DNA of 42,322 nucleotides. It comes from a virus. A program made the translations under genes and the position numbers. Shown here piece after piece: positions 28,729 to 36,159 of this stretch. Each line of letters begins with the position of its first letter. Position 1 is the first letter of the stretch. Below the pieces are notes generated by a model, which was not told the DNA's origin, ran no database searches, and was given only the letters and a program-made list of their open reading frames with translations. The DNA lies in IMG/VR virus record IMGVR_UViG_3300030060_002891, positions 1-42,322 of that record; one strand, 5' to 3'.

Positions 28729-29025
28729 TCAGTTTTCTGTTGAACGTCTTTGATTCTGTTGAAGAAGGTTGAGAATAACTTTTGTATCTGCCTTAACATC
28801 GGACAAGTCTTCTGCTGTGTTTTGTTGGATAATTTCAGAACGTGTCATTTGGTTTTGAAGTTGATTTACTTCATCCTCGATCTCATCGACCTGTTCAGAA
28901 AGCTCACTGATGTCCTCTGCGTTTTCTTGAGACTGTGCTTCAAGCGTGGTATAGCTTGCAATTAAACCAGCACCGACTAGCAAGGCTGGAGCAAGGTTCA
29001 TTAGACTAGAAAGTTTTATTTCCAT
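28729..29025 (-). CDS. Membrane-anchored coiled-coil protein (spanin-like layout)
   Basis: This 98-residue protein starts at the ATG at 29025, with AAAGGA 6 nt upstream, just after the 2OG-oxygenase gene. A membrane segment (MNLAPALLVGAGLIASY) is followed by a long coiled coil (ENAEDISELSEQVDEIEDEV, NQLQNQM, LSDVKADTKVILNLLQQNQ). One TM helix plus a periplasmic coiled coil is the layout of an inner-membrane spanin. No lipoprotein partner is obvious, so the assignment is tentative. Confidence 0.65.
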   Translation of the reverse strand: MEIKLSSLMNLAPALLVGAGLIASYTTLEAQSQENAEDISELSEQVDEIEDEVNQLQNQMTRSEIIQQNTAEDLSDVKADTKVILNLLQQNQRRSTEN

Positions 29026-29035
29026 AACAATTCCT

Positions 29036-29677
29036 TTATGCTGAAGCACCCTCCGTCTCAGGCGTGTCAATAAACTTAAACCATCCAGTTGCAATGTATT
29101 TTATTTGAGTATTTGAAGGAATACCTCTGTGTGTATGCGTCCAATCAACAGGCCAAATTAAAGACAATCCTTTTTTTGGTTTGACCTTTGTTTGTTGATA
29201 AAAAAACTCTGTTTCTCCACCGTCGTCAATGTCATTCAAGTAGGTCATAAATACCAGATGCCGACCCGCTTTCGATAGCGAGTTACGTTCACAATGCCAT
29301 TTATGAAAACCACCGCCCAATGGATACTTTTGCAACAAAACAGTTTCGTAACACCATGCAGCCGTTGCGTTTGCGTAGAAATAGTCTGCTTTATAAGCAT
29401 CAACGCAAACCTGAAGGTTTTCCATATATTTTTGTATTACAGGATTTAATCCATCAGTGTCTGCGTCCATCGAATCTTTTTGTTGTTTGTCAATAATGAT
29501 CCCGTCTTTAGGCGTAGAAACAACCCCTTCGTGTTGCTGACTTGTTTCATGCAATACAATCAACTCATCACACACATCTATCTCAGGAAGGTAGTATGCT
29601 CCGATAAAAGAGGGTTGATTTTTCAATCCCAAATCAATCGAAAGAAGAGGCTCGTTGTATTTGACTTGCTGTAACAA
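29036..29677 (-). CDS. 2-oxoglutarate/Fe(II)-dependent oxygenase
   Basis: This 213-residue protein has the double-stranded beta-helix signature of prolyl-4-hydroxylase-like enzymes. GGGFHKWHCER holds likely iron ligands (H128, E130), followed by FMTYLNDIDDGGETEFFYQQ, KVKPKKGLSLIWPVDWTHTH (distal His at 181 or 183), and KYIATGW with K193 positioned to bind 2-oxoglutarate. It should hydroxylate a protein or nucleotide; the substrate is unknown. The start is a TTG at 29677 with no strong ribosome-binding site, and the next in-frame ATG is 69 codons later, so the N-terminus is uncertain. Confidence 0.85.
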   Translation of the reverse strand: MLQQVKYNEPLLSIDLGLKNQPSFIGAYYLPEIDVCDELIVLHETSQQHEGVVSTPKDGIIIDKQQKDSMDADTDGLNPVIQKYMENLQVCVDAYKADYFYANATAAWCYETVLLQKYPLGGGFHKWHCERNSLSKAGRHLVFMTYLNDIDDGGETEFFYQQTKVKPKKGLSLIWPVDWTHTHRGIPSNTQIKYIATGWFKFIDTPETEGASA

Positions 29678-29680
29678 AAT

Positions 29681-29992
29681 TTAATCCCAAGTTGGGCGAG
29701 TGCTAGGAAAATCCGAAGTAGTAGGCCAGTCGCGTAATTTTTTTCGATAAGCATCCAAAGTATCTTTTTTAGGATGATCATCTAAACCTTTAAGCACATC
29801 GGTACGCTCAAGCTCTTCATTTCGCCATCCTCTTGCAAAATCTTCTTCAGTCGGACGATCAGTACGCAGAGTTTCTGGATCTACATACGGCTCATAATGA
29901 TCATAATTTGCTTTAACCCAATCTTCTGTTCCAATAATATGGGGATTAGTTACATTTCCGTCTTTATCTTTGATAACCCAATTCATGCTCAT
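29681..29992 (-). CDS. Tail fibre chaperone-like protein
   Basis: This 103-residue protein ends with the pattern GWRNEELERTDVLKGLDDHP then LDAYRKKLRDWP, followed by a Thr/Pro-rich end. The 'RneEL..tD....D.p....l..YRq.LRdwP' motif is characteristic of phage tail-fibre assembly or XkdW-like proteins. Its place directly after the fibre and tip genes supports this. GAGG lies 8 nt before the ATG at 29992. Confidence 0.75.
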   Translation of the reverse strand: MSMNWVIKDKDGNVTNPHIIGTEDWVKANYDHYEPYVDPETLRTDRPTEEDFARGWRNEELERTDVLKGLDDHPKKDTLDAYRKKLRDWPTTSDFPSTRPTWD

Positions 29993-30007
29993 TTAATTTA
30001 CCTCAAA

Positions 30008-30754
30008 TTAAGATGGAAGATACTGAATAACAACAACCCCTTTACCGCCCTTCGCGCCCACAGATCGACCAGAACTTTGAGAGTTTCGACCACAGCCTCC
30101 CCCGCCTCCTATTCCTCCGTCTGCGCCTCTGGTTGTGGTGTAATCGTTGCTTCCAGCAGATTTGTAAAAACCACCCCCGCCACACAAGTCACCAGCAAAA
30201 CCTGTACCTAAACCATAGGCAAAATCGGAACCTGAACTCATACTCGATGGTGGAGGGCCACCTCCAACAAGACGACCAAAACCTGAACACATAAGTCCAC
30301 CAGCCATAGCCGCCGAGCCATTTCCGTTGCCACCATCTTCGCCTGTAGCATTAACGCCAACGTGTCCTCCGCTAGTTGAGTTTCCATCACCTCCAGTGTT
30401 ATTCACATCGCCATTACTAGCTGTACCTCCAGAAGCACTGTTTGCGTTTGTTCCTCCATTGTCCCCTCCATTTGCTGTGAGAGTGGCATTTAAACCTGTG
30501 CCAGATACAGTCGTGTTACCCCCCTGACCGCCAACTGTAACAGTGAAAGAGCCATTTGTAGTTACAGCAAGGGAGTTCTTTTTGCAATATCCTCCGGCAC
30601 CTCCGCTTGTGCCTCCGTTTTGACCAGCGGCACCATTTCCACCACCGCCTACAAGATGAATGCAAATATTTCCATCTTGCGGTGGAACAAAAGTTTCGCT
30701 TTGCGCTATAAAAATTTGCGGCAAAGTTTCATTCTTACCAAGTATCACTGCCAT
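30008..30754 (-). CDS. Glycine-rich tail fibre tip / adhesin
   Basis: This 248-residue protein begins with a short beta-like domain (PQIFIAQSETFVPPQDGNIC). It continues as a glycine-rich array: IHLVGGGGNGAAGQNGGTSG, further GG-rich strands, a SSMSSGSDFAYGLGTGF insert and a closing GGIGGGGGCGRN segment. Poly-Gly tips of this kind form polyglycine-II bundles in distal adhesins such as those of T-even phages and determine receptor binding. It lies immediately downstream of the fibre gene; AGGAG precedes the ATG. Confidence 0.75.
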   Translation of the reverse strand: MAVILGKNETLPQIFIAQSETFVPPQDGNICIHLVGGGGNGAAGQNGGTSGGAGGYCKKNSLAVTTNGSFTVTVGGQGGNTTVSGTGLNATLTANGGDNGGTNANSASGGTASNGDVNNTGGDGNSTSGGHVGVNATGEDGGNGNGSAAMAGGLMCSGFGRLVGGGPPPSSMSSGSDFAYGLGTGFAGDLCGGGGFYKSAGSNDYTTTRGADGGIGGGGGCGRNSQSSGRSVGAKGGKGVVVIQYLPS

Positions 30755-30766
30755 TTTAAAATCTCC

Positions 30767-32380
30767 TTAAATCTCTAAAAATCCTATAGTCCCATCAACA
30801 TATACAAGTTGAGTTGCTTTGCCGCTTTGAAGCGTTCCATCAGCAGCGGTGCTGTTAATGTTTTGTGAGTTACGACCCAGCGTCACCGTTCCACCGCCCG
30901 TTGCTTTGACAATAACCGTATTTCCTGCGCTGGCAGAGGCTGGAAGAGTAATTGTAACGGCACTGGCACTATTTACAATAATCTGATCACCAACTAAAGC
31001 CGTGTATGCGCTGGTTTTGACAAGCCATGTATTATAAGCTCCACCAACCGTGGAGAACGATAATACGCCAGAACCGTCAGTTGTTAAAACTTGCCCATCA
31101 TCGCCATCCGATGAAGGCAATGTAAGCGTTATATCTGCGGTGCTTGCTGGGCCAATTAGTGTAACTTTATTTGTACCGTTGTCACTGTCTTCAAAGAATT
31201 CAATAAACCCTGCACTTGTTGCTGCGTTTTTAAGCTGTAATCCCGCATTTACCACGGGGGTTGTTAGAGTTGGTGTGGTAAGTGTTTTGTTAGTCAGTGT
31301 ATCAGTCGTTGTTTTACCCACCAGCGTGTCGGTGGTTGCTGGCAGTGTTAGCGTGATGTTGCCGCCAAATGCGCTATGTGCCGGAGCTAATATCCTTGCA
31401 TAGTGAGCGTTTGAACTCTCGCAATAGAAGTCAATGTAAGACTGCGCTCCACCATTTTTTAAAGAAATTGCACCTTGGGATATAACAACTCCGTTAGTTG
31501 ATCCTCCAGCCACACCAAGTGTTCCGACGATGGTGACGTTAGTCGTTCCAGTCGGAATTTCAAGAACATCAGCATCTGCATCATTTTTTATTGTTACGTC
31601 ATTCGTGGAACCTTGACCAGTTAGGATTAAGCCTTCCGCAGCGGTGTAACCCATTGCAGCGTTGTCACCAGAAGACGTATCACCATCAGCATTTATAGTA
31701 GAAGCGGTTACATCCCCAACAATATCAACGCTTGTGCCGCCAGTTGCAATCGTCAGTACATCTGCATCGGCATCATTCTTAATGGTTACATCGTTAGTTG
31801 ATCCTTGGCCTGTAAGAATTAATCCTTCAGCAGAAGTGTAGCCTATTGCTGCGTTATCTCCAGCCGATGTGTCGGCGGTTGCCTCAAGCGTTGTTCCTGT
31901 TATAACCCCAGAGGCCGTAACAGTTGCAAGGGTTGTTGTGCCTGTCAGGTCTAAATCAACAAGCGCATCAACTACCGCTGCACCTGATCCCGCGCCATCT
32001 AAATAAACGGCTTTGACCGCACTGTTTGCAATATTTACAGTAGCACCAGATCCTTGTTTGATTGTGATGATCTGAGAGCCTGTCGTTGCGTTCTCAATAA
32101 ACATCAATCGAGAAACTGTGTTTGGCGCAATGGTTAACACTCTCGTTGTAGAAAGCGTAGCCGACGATGTGACTTTAAAATAAATAGAACGGGCTGGATC
32201 TGTCGCTCCATCAGCAACAGTTGTTGTTGCATTTGCGTCACTAGCAAAACAATCCTGTGTTCCAAAACTTAATGCCTCTGCAATTAGCTCCAGATTAGTA
32301 TTTGTTTCTGACCCCCACGTACCCGAAGAATCTCCTGTGGCGATTTCTTTTAATCTTAAATCATTTACATAAGTTGCCAT
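30767..32380 (-). CDS. Tail fibre protein with internal repeats
   Basis: This 537-residue protein has an N-terminal attachment-like domain starting MATYVNDLRLKEIATGDSSG and continuing TWGSETNTNLELIAEALSFG, common to marine phage fibres. A Thr/Ala-rich shaft follows, with two near-identical 42-residue units (SAGDNAAIGYTSAEGLILTG and onward) and then TLTNKTLTTPTLTTPVV-like trimeric shaft motifs. The C-terminal domain is beta-rich (TITLPASASAGNTVIVKATG). It is expected to be the trimeric host-recognition fibre; its tip is probably completed by the Gly-rich protein next to it. Confidence 0.85.
   Translation of the reverse strand: MATYVNDLRLKEIATGDSSGTWGSETNTNLELIAEALSFGTQDCFASDANATTTVADGATDPARSIYFKVTSSATLSTTRVLTIAPNTVSRLMFIENATTGSQIITIKQGSGATVNIANSAVKAVYLDGAGSGAAVVDALVDLDLTGTTTLATVTASGVITGTTLEATADTSAGDNAAIGYTSAEGLILTGQGSTNDVTIKNDADADVLTIATGGTSVDIVGDVTASTINADGDTSSGDNAAMGYTAAEGLILTGQGSTNDVTIKNDADADVLEIPTGTTNVTIVGTLGVAGGSTNGVVISQGAISLKNGGAQSYIDFYCESSNAHYARILAPAHSAFGGNITLTLPATTDTLVGKTTTDTLTNKTLTTPTLTTPVVNAGLQLKNAATSAGFIEFFEDSDNGTNKVTLIGPASTADITLTLPSSDGDDGQVLTTDGSGVLSFSTVGGAYNTWLVKTSAYTALVGDQIIVNSASAVTITLPASASAGNTVIVKATGGGTVTLGRNSQNINSTAADGTLQSGKATQLVYVDGTIGFLEI
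31566..31875 (-). repeat. Two 118-bp repeat units 192 bp apart in the tail fibre gene
   Basis: Units at about 31566-31683 and 31758-31875 encode nearly the same 40 residues (differences only at about four positions) but differ at many third codon positions. The offset is 192 bp, 64 codons, so the shaft repeats in register. Confidence 0.75.
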
Positions 32381-32390
32381 GTTATAAACC

Positions 32391-32711
32391 TCATGCGGCT
32401 ATGCCCGTTGGTGTTACTATATCTTGCCAAGCTGGCGTTTGCGATGTATCTATCGGCCCCCAAACATTAACAGGTCTGATTGATCCACTGGCTGAAACAC
32501 CTGTCACTGCAAATGACACAGATATTCCTGTAATAATAGTGCCAAGCGTAGCAGTCGCGGAAATCCCTGTTAGGGTTACATTAGTGTCTCCAAGCGTTGC
32601 AACAGTGCCAATAGCACCTGTTGCTGCTACACCTGTAACGGGAATACTGTCAGCACTACCCCAAGGGCCGTCTCCCCAATCGCCCCGTCCCCATCCCGTT
32701 ATCGAGGACAT
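32391..32711 (-). CDS. Small tail-associated protein with a Trp/Gly-rich N-terminus
   Basis: This 106-residue protein starts MSSITGWGRGDWGDGPWGSA, then shows VTGVAATGAIGTVATLGDTN-type strand repeats built on 'VTGVxATGxxGT'. The same construction occurs in short proteins beside fibre genes of marine phages. It is probably a baseplate or fibre-connector component. The ATG at 32711 shares one base with the previous stop. Confidence 0.7.
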   Translation of the reverse strand: MSSITGWGRGDWGDGPWGSADSIPVTGVAATGAIGTVATLGDTNVTLTGISATATLGTIITGISVSFAVTGVSASGSIRPVNVWGPIDTSQTPAWQDIVTPTGIAA

Positions 32712-33139
32712 CAAGCGATCCTAATTATTGCGTTACTCGCGTCTGCGGTAGGAAAGGTGATTGTGAAGTCACCTGCCGTTGCAGTCTTGTCCCCACCAAA
32801 ATCTAACACACATACTGCTCGATCCGAGTTGGTGTCATTGTAGATGAGTGCGCCCCTAGCTGTAACCGTTACCGTTGAAAACGTGAGATTTGCGAAGTCG
32901 GCAAATCCTGTCGTACCGCTAGAGTCGGGGTTGATGTTTGTCAAAGCTGCACCAGCGGCGGTGTAGTTTGTCCCGCTTGCCTCATTGGAAGTCGTATAGG
33001 CTGTTGTCCCCGCCCCCAGACTTGCAGAACTTGTGTACAAAGCTAATTTAAAGCTGTTGCCGCCACTTGCTAAAAAATTGTGTTTTGCCTCAAGTAACTC
33101 TTTTTTGAAGCTCGTACACATAGCCTGAGTTATAGCCAT
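32711..33139 (-). CDS. Virion structural protein
   Basis: This 142-residue protein begins MAITQAMCTSFKKELLEAKH, then FKLALYTSSASLGAGTTAYT, ending with strand-rich segments (GALIYNDTNSDRAVCVLDFG, GDFTITFPTADASNAIIRIA). This family is common in podo- and siphoviruses between adaptor and fibre genes and has a predicted beta-sandwich. The exact place in the particle is unknown. It overlaps its upstream neighbour by TAATG. Confidence 0.75.
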   Translation of the reverse strand: MAITQAMCTSFKKELLEAKHNFLASGGNSFKLALYTSSASLGAGTTAYTTSNEASGTNYTAAGAALTNINPDSSGTTGFADFANLTFSTVTVTARGALIYNDTNSDRAVCVLDFGGDKTATAGDFTITFPTADASNAIIRIA

Positions 33140-33417
33140 TACAATCTCCTGATTATGTCTGCCATTTCTTTCTGTTGATTTTTTTCCAACATTGCTGTCA
33201 GCGTGGTTCTATCGCTTTTTATTGCTTCCACCATATAAAACAACACCGCTGTATAAACCTGATCTTTAAAAGCCTGTGCCTGTTCCTGAATTGCAGGATG
33301 CGAGTTACTGCCTACAGAAACAATTCTATTTGTTGCCTTCTCTGCCCAGAACTCTACATCATGTCCTTTGTGTTTGGTCGTCGAAACGTCAACGATAGGC
33401 GTGTCAGGCAAGTTCAT
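33139..33417 (-). CDS. Conserved small phage protein in the tail module
   Basis: This 92-residue protein (MNLPDTPIVDVSTTKHKGHD...) contains EFWAEKATNRIVSVGSNSHP followed by EQAQAFKDQVYTAVLFYMVE, AIKSDRTTL and MADIIRRL. The motif 'GHd..fwAe.at.riv.vg..shp...eQA.afk' defines a frequent phage family of unknown function. The ATG at 33417 has AGAGG 5 nt upstream; an in-frame ATG at 33432 that overlaps the previous stop is an alternative. Confidence 0.7.
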   Translation of the reverse strand: MNLPDTPIVDVSTTKHKGHDVEFWAEKATNRIVSVGSNSHPAIQEQAQAFKDQVYTAVLFYMVEAIKSDRTTLTAMLEKNQQKEMADIIRRL

Positions 33418-33431
33418 ACTAGCCTCTAACA

Positions 33432-34073
33432 TTAGGATCTCGACTTCCTGACAGTGCCTGACCTATAGCTGTCTGTTGTATTATAGCCCTCACCTAGAGA
33501 CTCTAGCCTAGTTATCGACTCATCATACTTTGCCTGATATAACTGCATCAAATCAGGATCGCCTTTCAAAAAGATATAGCCTTCTACGAGACATCCGTAA
33601 AGCAATGCATTTTCTGCATTGGTTCCAAGCCAGCTTGTTCCGTCTGATGTGACTGTTATTGACAGGGGTTTGTAAAAATAATGTAACTCGGTTGTAAAGT
33701 CTGCATTAGGAGTTGGGCCAAGAATAAAAGTAGCATCATCAAACAAAGCATAATACTTTGGCACTCCAGTGGTGGTGCTAACTGGATAAGCCTGCCTGAT
33801 AAAGTTAACGTCTTTGTTCAATAGATATTCAAAGCCGCTGTTGTCAAGTGCTAACGAATAACTTGCAAGAAAGTCATCTGGCGTATTTAGATACTCCTGA
33901 TTGGCGGTTATTGAGCCTGTCACATTTCTTCTGAAGTTTGGAAGCTGAACTGACTTCAGTATCCTCTCTTCAGCACGGGTTATAATCAGGGGAAGCTCTG
34001 CAACAAACGTAGATTCGGTTGTTTCAAGATAATCCTGAATAGACGCTTTTAATGTGGTGAATGTCCACGCCAT
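33432..34073 (-). CDS. Head-tail adaptor / tail protein
   Basis: This 213-residue protein starts MAWTFTTLKASIQDYLETTE. The body includes LPLIITRAEERILKSVQLPN, QEYLNTPDDFLASYSLAL, and near the end NALLYGCLVEGYIFLKGDPD with YQAKYDESITRLESLGEG. This matches phage adaptor proteins that bind below the portal (P22 gp4- or T7 gp11-like in role). A second protein of similar placement is at 34669-35361. Confidence 0.75.
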   Translation of the reverse strand: MAWTFTTLKASIQDYLETTESTFVAELPLIITRAEERILKSVQLPNFRRNVTGSITANQEYLNTPDDFLASYSLALDNSGFEYLLNKDVNFIRQAYPVSTTTGVPKYYALFDDATFILGPTPNADFTTELHYFYKPLSITVTSDGTSWLGTNAENALLYGCLVEGYIFLKGDPDLMQLYQAKYDESITRLESLGEGYNTTDSYRSGTVRKSRS

Positions 34074-34074
34074 A

Positions 34075-34320
34075 TCACTTACTCTTTACGGCAGCTTTTT
34101 TTGCTGGTTTTTTCTTTGGCTTTGCTTTTGCAGCAGCCTTTTTGACTGGTTGCATTTCAGCAAGTTTTGCATCCGCTTCTGATTTGGTCATCGGGGCAAA
34201 AACGACAATGTCGTACTCACCGTATTCACCGATTTCACCGTTTGGGTATTTAGTGCCAATCTGATAGACAGGCTCTCCTGAAGCAAAATTGCCGTTTTGA
34301 AACACTTCTAGCTTTGCCAT
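34075..34320 (-). CDS. Small protein with Lys/Ala-rich tail
   Basis: This 81-residue protein (MAKLEVFQNGNFASGEPVYQ...) starts at the ATG at 34320 with AAGG 8 nt upstream. A compact strand-rich N-terminal part is followed by KKAAAKAKPKKKPAKKAAV, a histone H1-like basic tail. It may bind DNA in the head or neck. The function is unknown. Confidence 0.65.
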   Translation of the reverse strand: MAKLEVFQNGNFASGEPVYQIGTKYPNGEIGEYGEYDIVVFAPMTKSEADAKLAEMQPVKKAAAKAKPKKKPAKKAAVKSK

Positions 34321-34330
34321 AATCAATACC

Positions 34331-34672
34331 TTAGCTGATTGTTATTGTAACCCTTCCAACTTCACCAGTAATATCCAGTCCAACTGTTCTACTTCCAAGC
34401 TGCGTAACACCGCCACCAACTGGATTAAACGCAAAAAAAGACCTGCTTTCAACAAGCGATCTGTCTGGCCTTGGGTTTCTCAGGGACTGGTTGTCTGTTA
34501 AGTGCAACTTGCCTAGCTGTAACTGGGGTTGATCTTTGTCAACAACGTCTCTACCGACCAACATACCTGTAGGTCTCTGGTTTAGTATCTGTGGGACTAG
34601 ATCAGTCAGCTTATAACGAAACCCTGTTCTGTCACAAAACCCAAAAGCGTATTTGCCTTTTGTTCTACTCAA
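34331..34672 (-). CDS. Conserved structural protein, TTG start
   Basis: This 113-residue protein starts at a TTG that overlaps the previous stop (TTGA) and has GGAGG 9 nt upstream. The motifs YAFGFCDRTGFRYKLTDLVP, QRPTGMLVGRDVVDKDQPQL, RNPRPDRSL and FFAFNPVGGGV define a conserved phage family usually found between adaptor genes. The first part, with a CDRTG sequence, resembles a small treble-clef-like knuckle, but only one Cys is present. A role in the head-tail junction is inferred from its location. Confidence 0.7.
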   Translation of the reverse strand: MSRTKGKYAFGFCDRTGFRYKLTDLVPQILNQRPTGMLVGRDVVDKDQPQLQLGKLHLTDNQSLRNPRPDRSLVESRSFFAFNPVGGGVTQLGSRTVGLDITGEVGRVTITIS

Positions 34673-35361
34673 CTGCTGTAGCCTCCCGGGGATACAAAGA
34701 GAGAAGCCTTATCTCTATCCGAATCAGAAGCCAGCTTAAACTGTTCTTCGTATTCTGTCTTTAGCATCGTTGACCTTACATTGGCCTCTGCGTATTTTAA
34801 GGAGACCTGATATGCCAGCCCTGCAACAAGACAAGGCAAGAATCTAGATGGAACACTCATGGTGTTAGACGCTGGTTTCCCAGCATCTTCAATGCGCCTC
34901 ATATAATAATACTCAAAGGTGTATGTTTCCTGAGAATCGGGAACAGGCCATAGGTTAATCACAATGCCCGTTGCTGTTCTTTCAACATAAAACTCTGTTG
35001 GCTTGCTTTGCGTCAGCTTATTAGAAAGCTGTGCGTATTGAGATACAGATATGCGGGTAAGAGACTGATCAAACTGACTGGTCACATTACCGCTGTTAGT
35101 CCTGACAAACGCCTCAACTATATCCAGTACGTCTGAATCTAACGTATAGGCTGAAGTACCGCCCGTAAGTGCCTGACTCTTTGACTGAACAGTCCAGAGA
35201 TTCAATCCCCTGTTCTGCCACTCTAACATTAACAAGTTAATACTACGCCTTGCTGTCCTGTAATCGTAACCGCTACGCATCTCAAGGCCAGCCCTTTCAA
35301 AGGCTTCCTCCATTGCATCGCCAAGGTCAAGGTCAAATGTATACGTTCCGCTTGTCGCCAT
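34669..35361 (-). CDS. Head-tail connector / tail adaptor protein
   Basis: This 230-residue protein starts MATSGTYTFDLDLGDAMEEA and continues FERAGLEMRSGYDYRTARRS, INLLMLEWQNRGLNLWTVQS. This opening is diagnostic of a frequent podovirus connector family. The later part has TFEYYYMRRIEDAGKP and a C-terminal helical section (VSLKYAEANVRSTMLKTEYE). It should form the ring that attaches the short tail to the portal. TAATG coupling joins it to the preceding gene. Confidence 0.8.
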   Translation of the reverse strand: MATSGTYTFDLDLGDAMEEAFERAGLEMRSGYDYRTARRSINLLMLEWQNRGLNLWTVQSKSQALTGGTSAYTLDSDVLDIVEAFVRTNSGNVTSQFDQSLTRISVSQYAQLSNKLTQSKPTEFYVERTATGIVINLWPVPDSQETYTFEYYYMRRIEDAGKPASNTMSVPSRFLPCLVAGLAYQVSLKYAEANVRSTMLKTEYEEQFKLASDSDRDKASLFVSPGGYSS

Positions 35362-35693
35362 TATTTTTTACCAAATTTTTGCTTTTGTGATTTAGGTGGG
35401 CTTTTCTTGCTGCCGCCTTCACCACTCCAAAAAACCTTGTTTGCCCAATAAGCTGCGCTTGTCGGCCCCTTTTTAATGTTCTTCGCGTGTCTAGCCTTGA
35501 AGCTCTTTCTAGCTTCCTTGGAATAGTTGTGACCCATCTTCTGGTCACCAAAACGTATTAGCTTGACTTTGCCTTTATCACGAACTGCCACAACCGCTTT
35601 CTTGGTTTTATGGCTAGGCGTTTTTTTTGGTTTGTTAAGACCTGTCAAACCTGCCTTTTTAATCCTGTTCTTTTCCGCATCGGTTAAACTCAT
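35361..35693 (-). CDS. Small very basic protein (marine phage family)
   Basis: This 110-residue protein, strongly Lys-rich, carries KVKLIRFGDQKMGHNYSKEA followed by RKSFKARHAKNIKKGPTSAA and YWANKVFW. The 'RFGD..MghNyS.eARkSFkaRHakNik.g..SAAYWANk' motif is a conserved family seen in marine phages. It may be DNA- or RNA-binding. It ends one base into the connector start (TAATG) and begins within an ATGA overlap. Confidence 0.7.
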   Translation of the reverse strand: MSLTDAEKNRIKKAGLTGLNKPKKTPSHKTKKAVVAVRDKGKVKLIRFGDQKMGHNYSKEARKSFKARHAKNIKKGPTSAAYWANKVFWSGEGGSKKSPPKSQKQKFGKK

Positions 35694-35944
35694 TTACGAT
35701 GCCTCGCTGTCTTTTTGGCTATCTTCTTAGGCTGCTTGCTGTGCTGCTTGCCTTTCTTTGTATCCGCTCGTTTCTTTCTTGACGTAGCGGCATACTCTTT
35801 GTCTGTTAGCGCATCCCTTGCTGCTTTTGGAAGATACCGCTCACCTGTGGCTTTTTTGCCCTGTGTAGACGGCTTACCTGACTTGGTTCCCCATTTCTGT
35901 TTTGTCCAGTTCTTCAAAGACTTCTGGGATTTTTTGAGCGTCAT
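35690..35944 (-). CDS. Small very basic protein, second of three
   Basis: This 84-residue protein reads SLKNWTKQKWGTKSGKPSTQ, GERYLPKAARDALTDKEYAA, then TSRKKRADTKKGKQHSKQPK. The pattern 'W.kqkWgTksGkpS..g..AtGErYLPk.A...L...EYAaT.rkKr.dtkkGKQhskQPkkiakK' is a recurrent family in marine viruses. It has no known enzymatic residues. The Lys content and the neighbours suggest chromatin-like or nucleic-acid-binding behaviour. Confidence 0.72.
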   Translation of the reverse strand: MTLKKSQKSLKNWTKQKWGTKSGKPSTQGKKATGERYLPKAARDALTDKEYAATSRKKRADTKKGKQHSKQPKKIAKKTARHRK

Positions 35945-36159
35945 GACTTGTAGCCACCACCTGCATCTTTGTAAGCCTTAGCCAGCATCTGTGCTTTTCG
36001 GGCAGACCATTGACCGGGCTTTCCACCCTTACTGCCAGCCTTGATGCGATTAAACTGTCGCTTACGCATCTCTGGCTTGGTGTAGTTACCTGCCTCGTTT
36101 ACGCGAGACTTTGCTTTTGGCTTTGCCTTGGGTTTTGCTTTGGACTTTTTTTGTGCCAT
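35941..36159 (-). CDS. Small very basic protein with the WSARKAQ motif
   Basis: This 72-residue protein begins with KPKAKPKAKSR repeats and continues NEAGNYTKPEMRKRQFNRIK, AGSKGGKPGQWSARKAQMLA, KAYKDAGGGYKS. The 'GNYTKP...GkPGQWSARKAQmLAk.Yk..GGGYk' family is frequent in cyanophages and other marine phages. Its function is not established to my knowledge. It is joined to the next gene by ATGA and overlaps the HNH gene by 74 nt. Confidence 0.75.
   Translation of the reverse strand: MAQKKSKAKPKAKPKAKSRVNEAGNYTKPEMRKRQFNRIKAGSKGGKPGQWSARKAQMLAKAYKDAGGGYKS

Noticed and set aside
35224-35240. A copy of the ATTAACAAGTTAAT dyad in the tail connector gene.
   Set aside because: It is within conserved coding sequence (INLLMLEWQ) and lacks the flanking common part of the repeats at 493-653, so it is likely chance.
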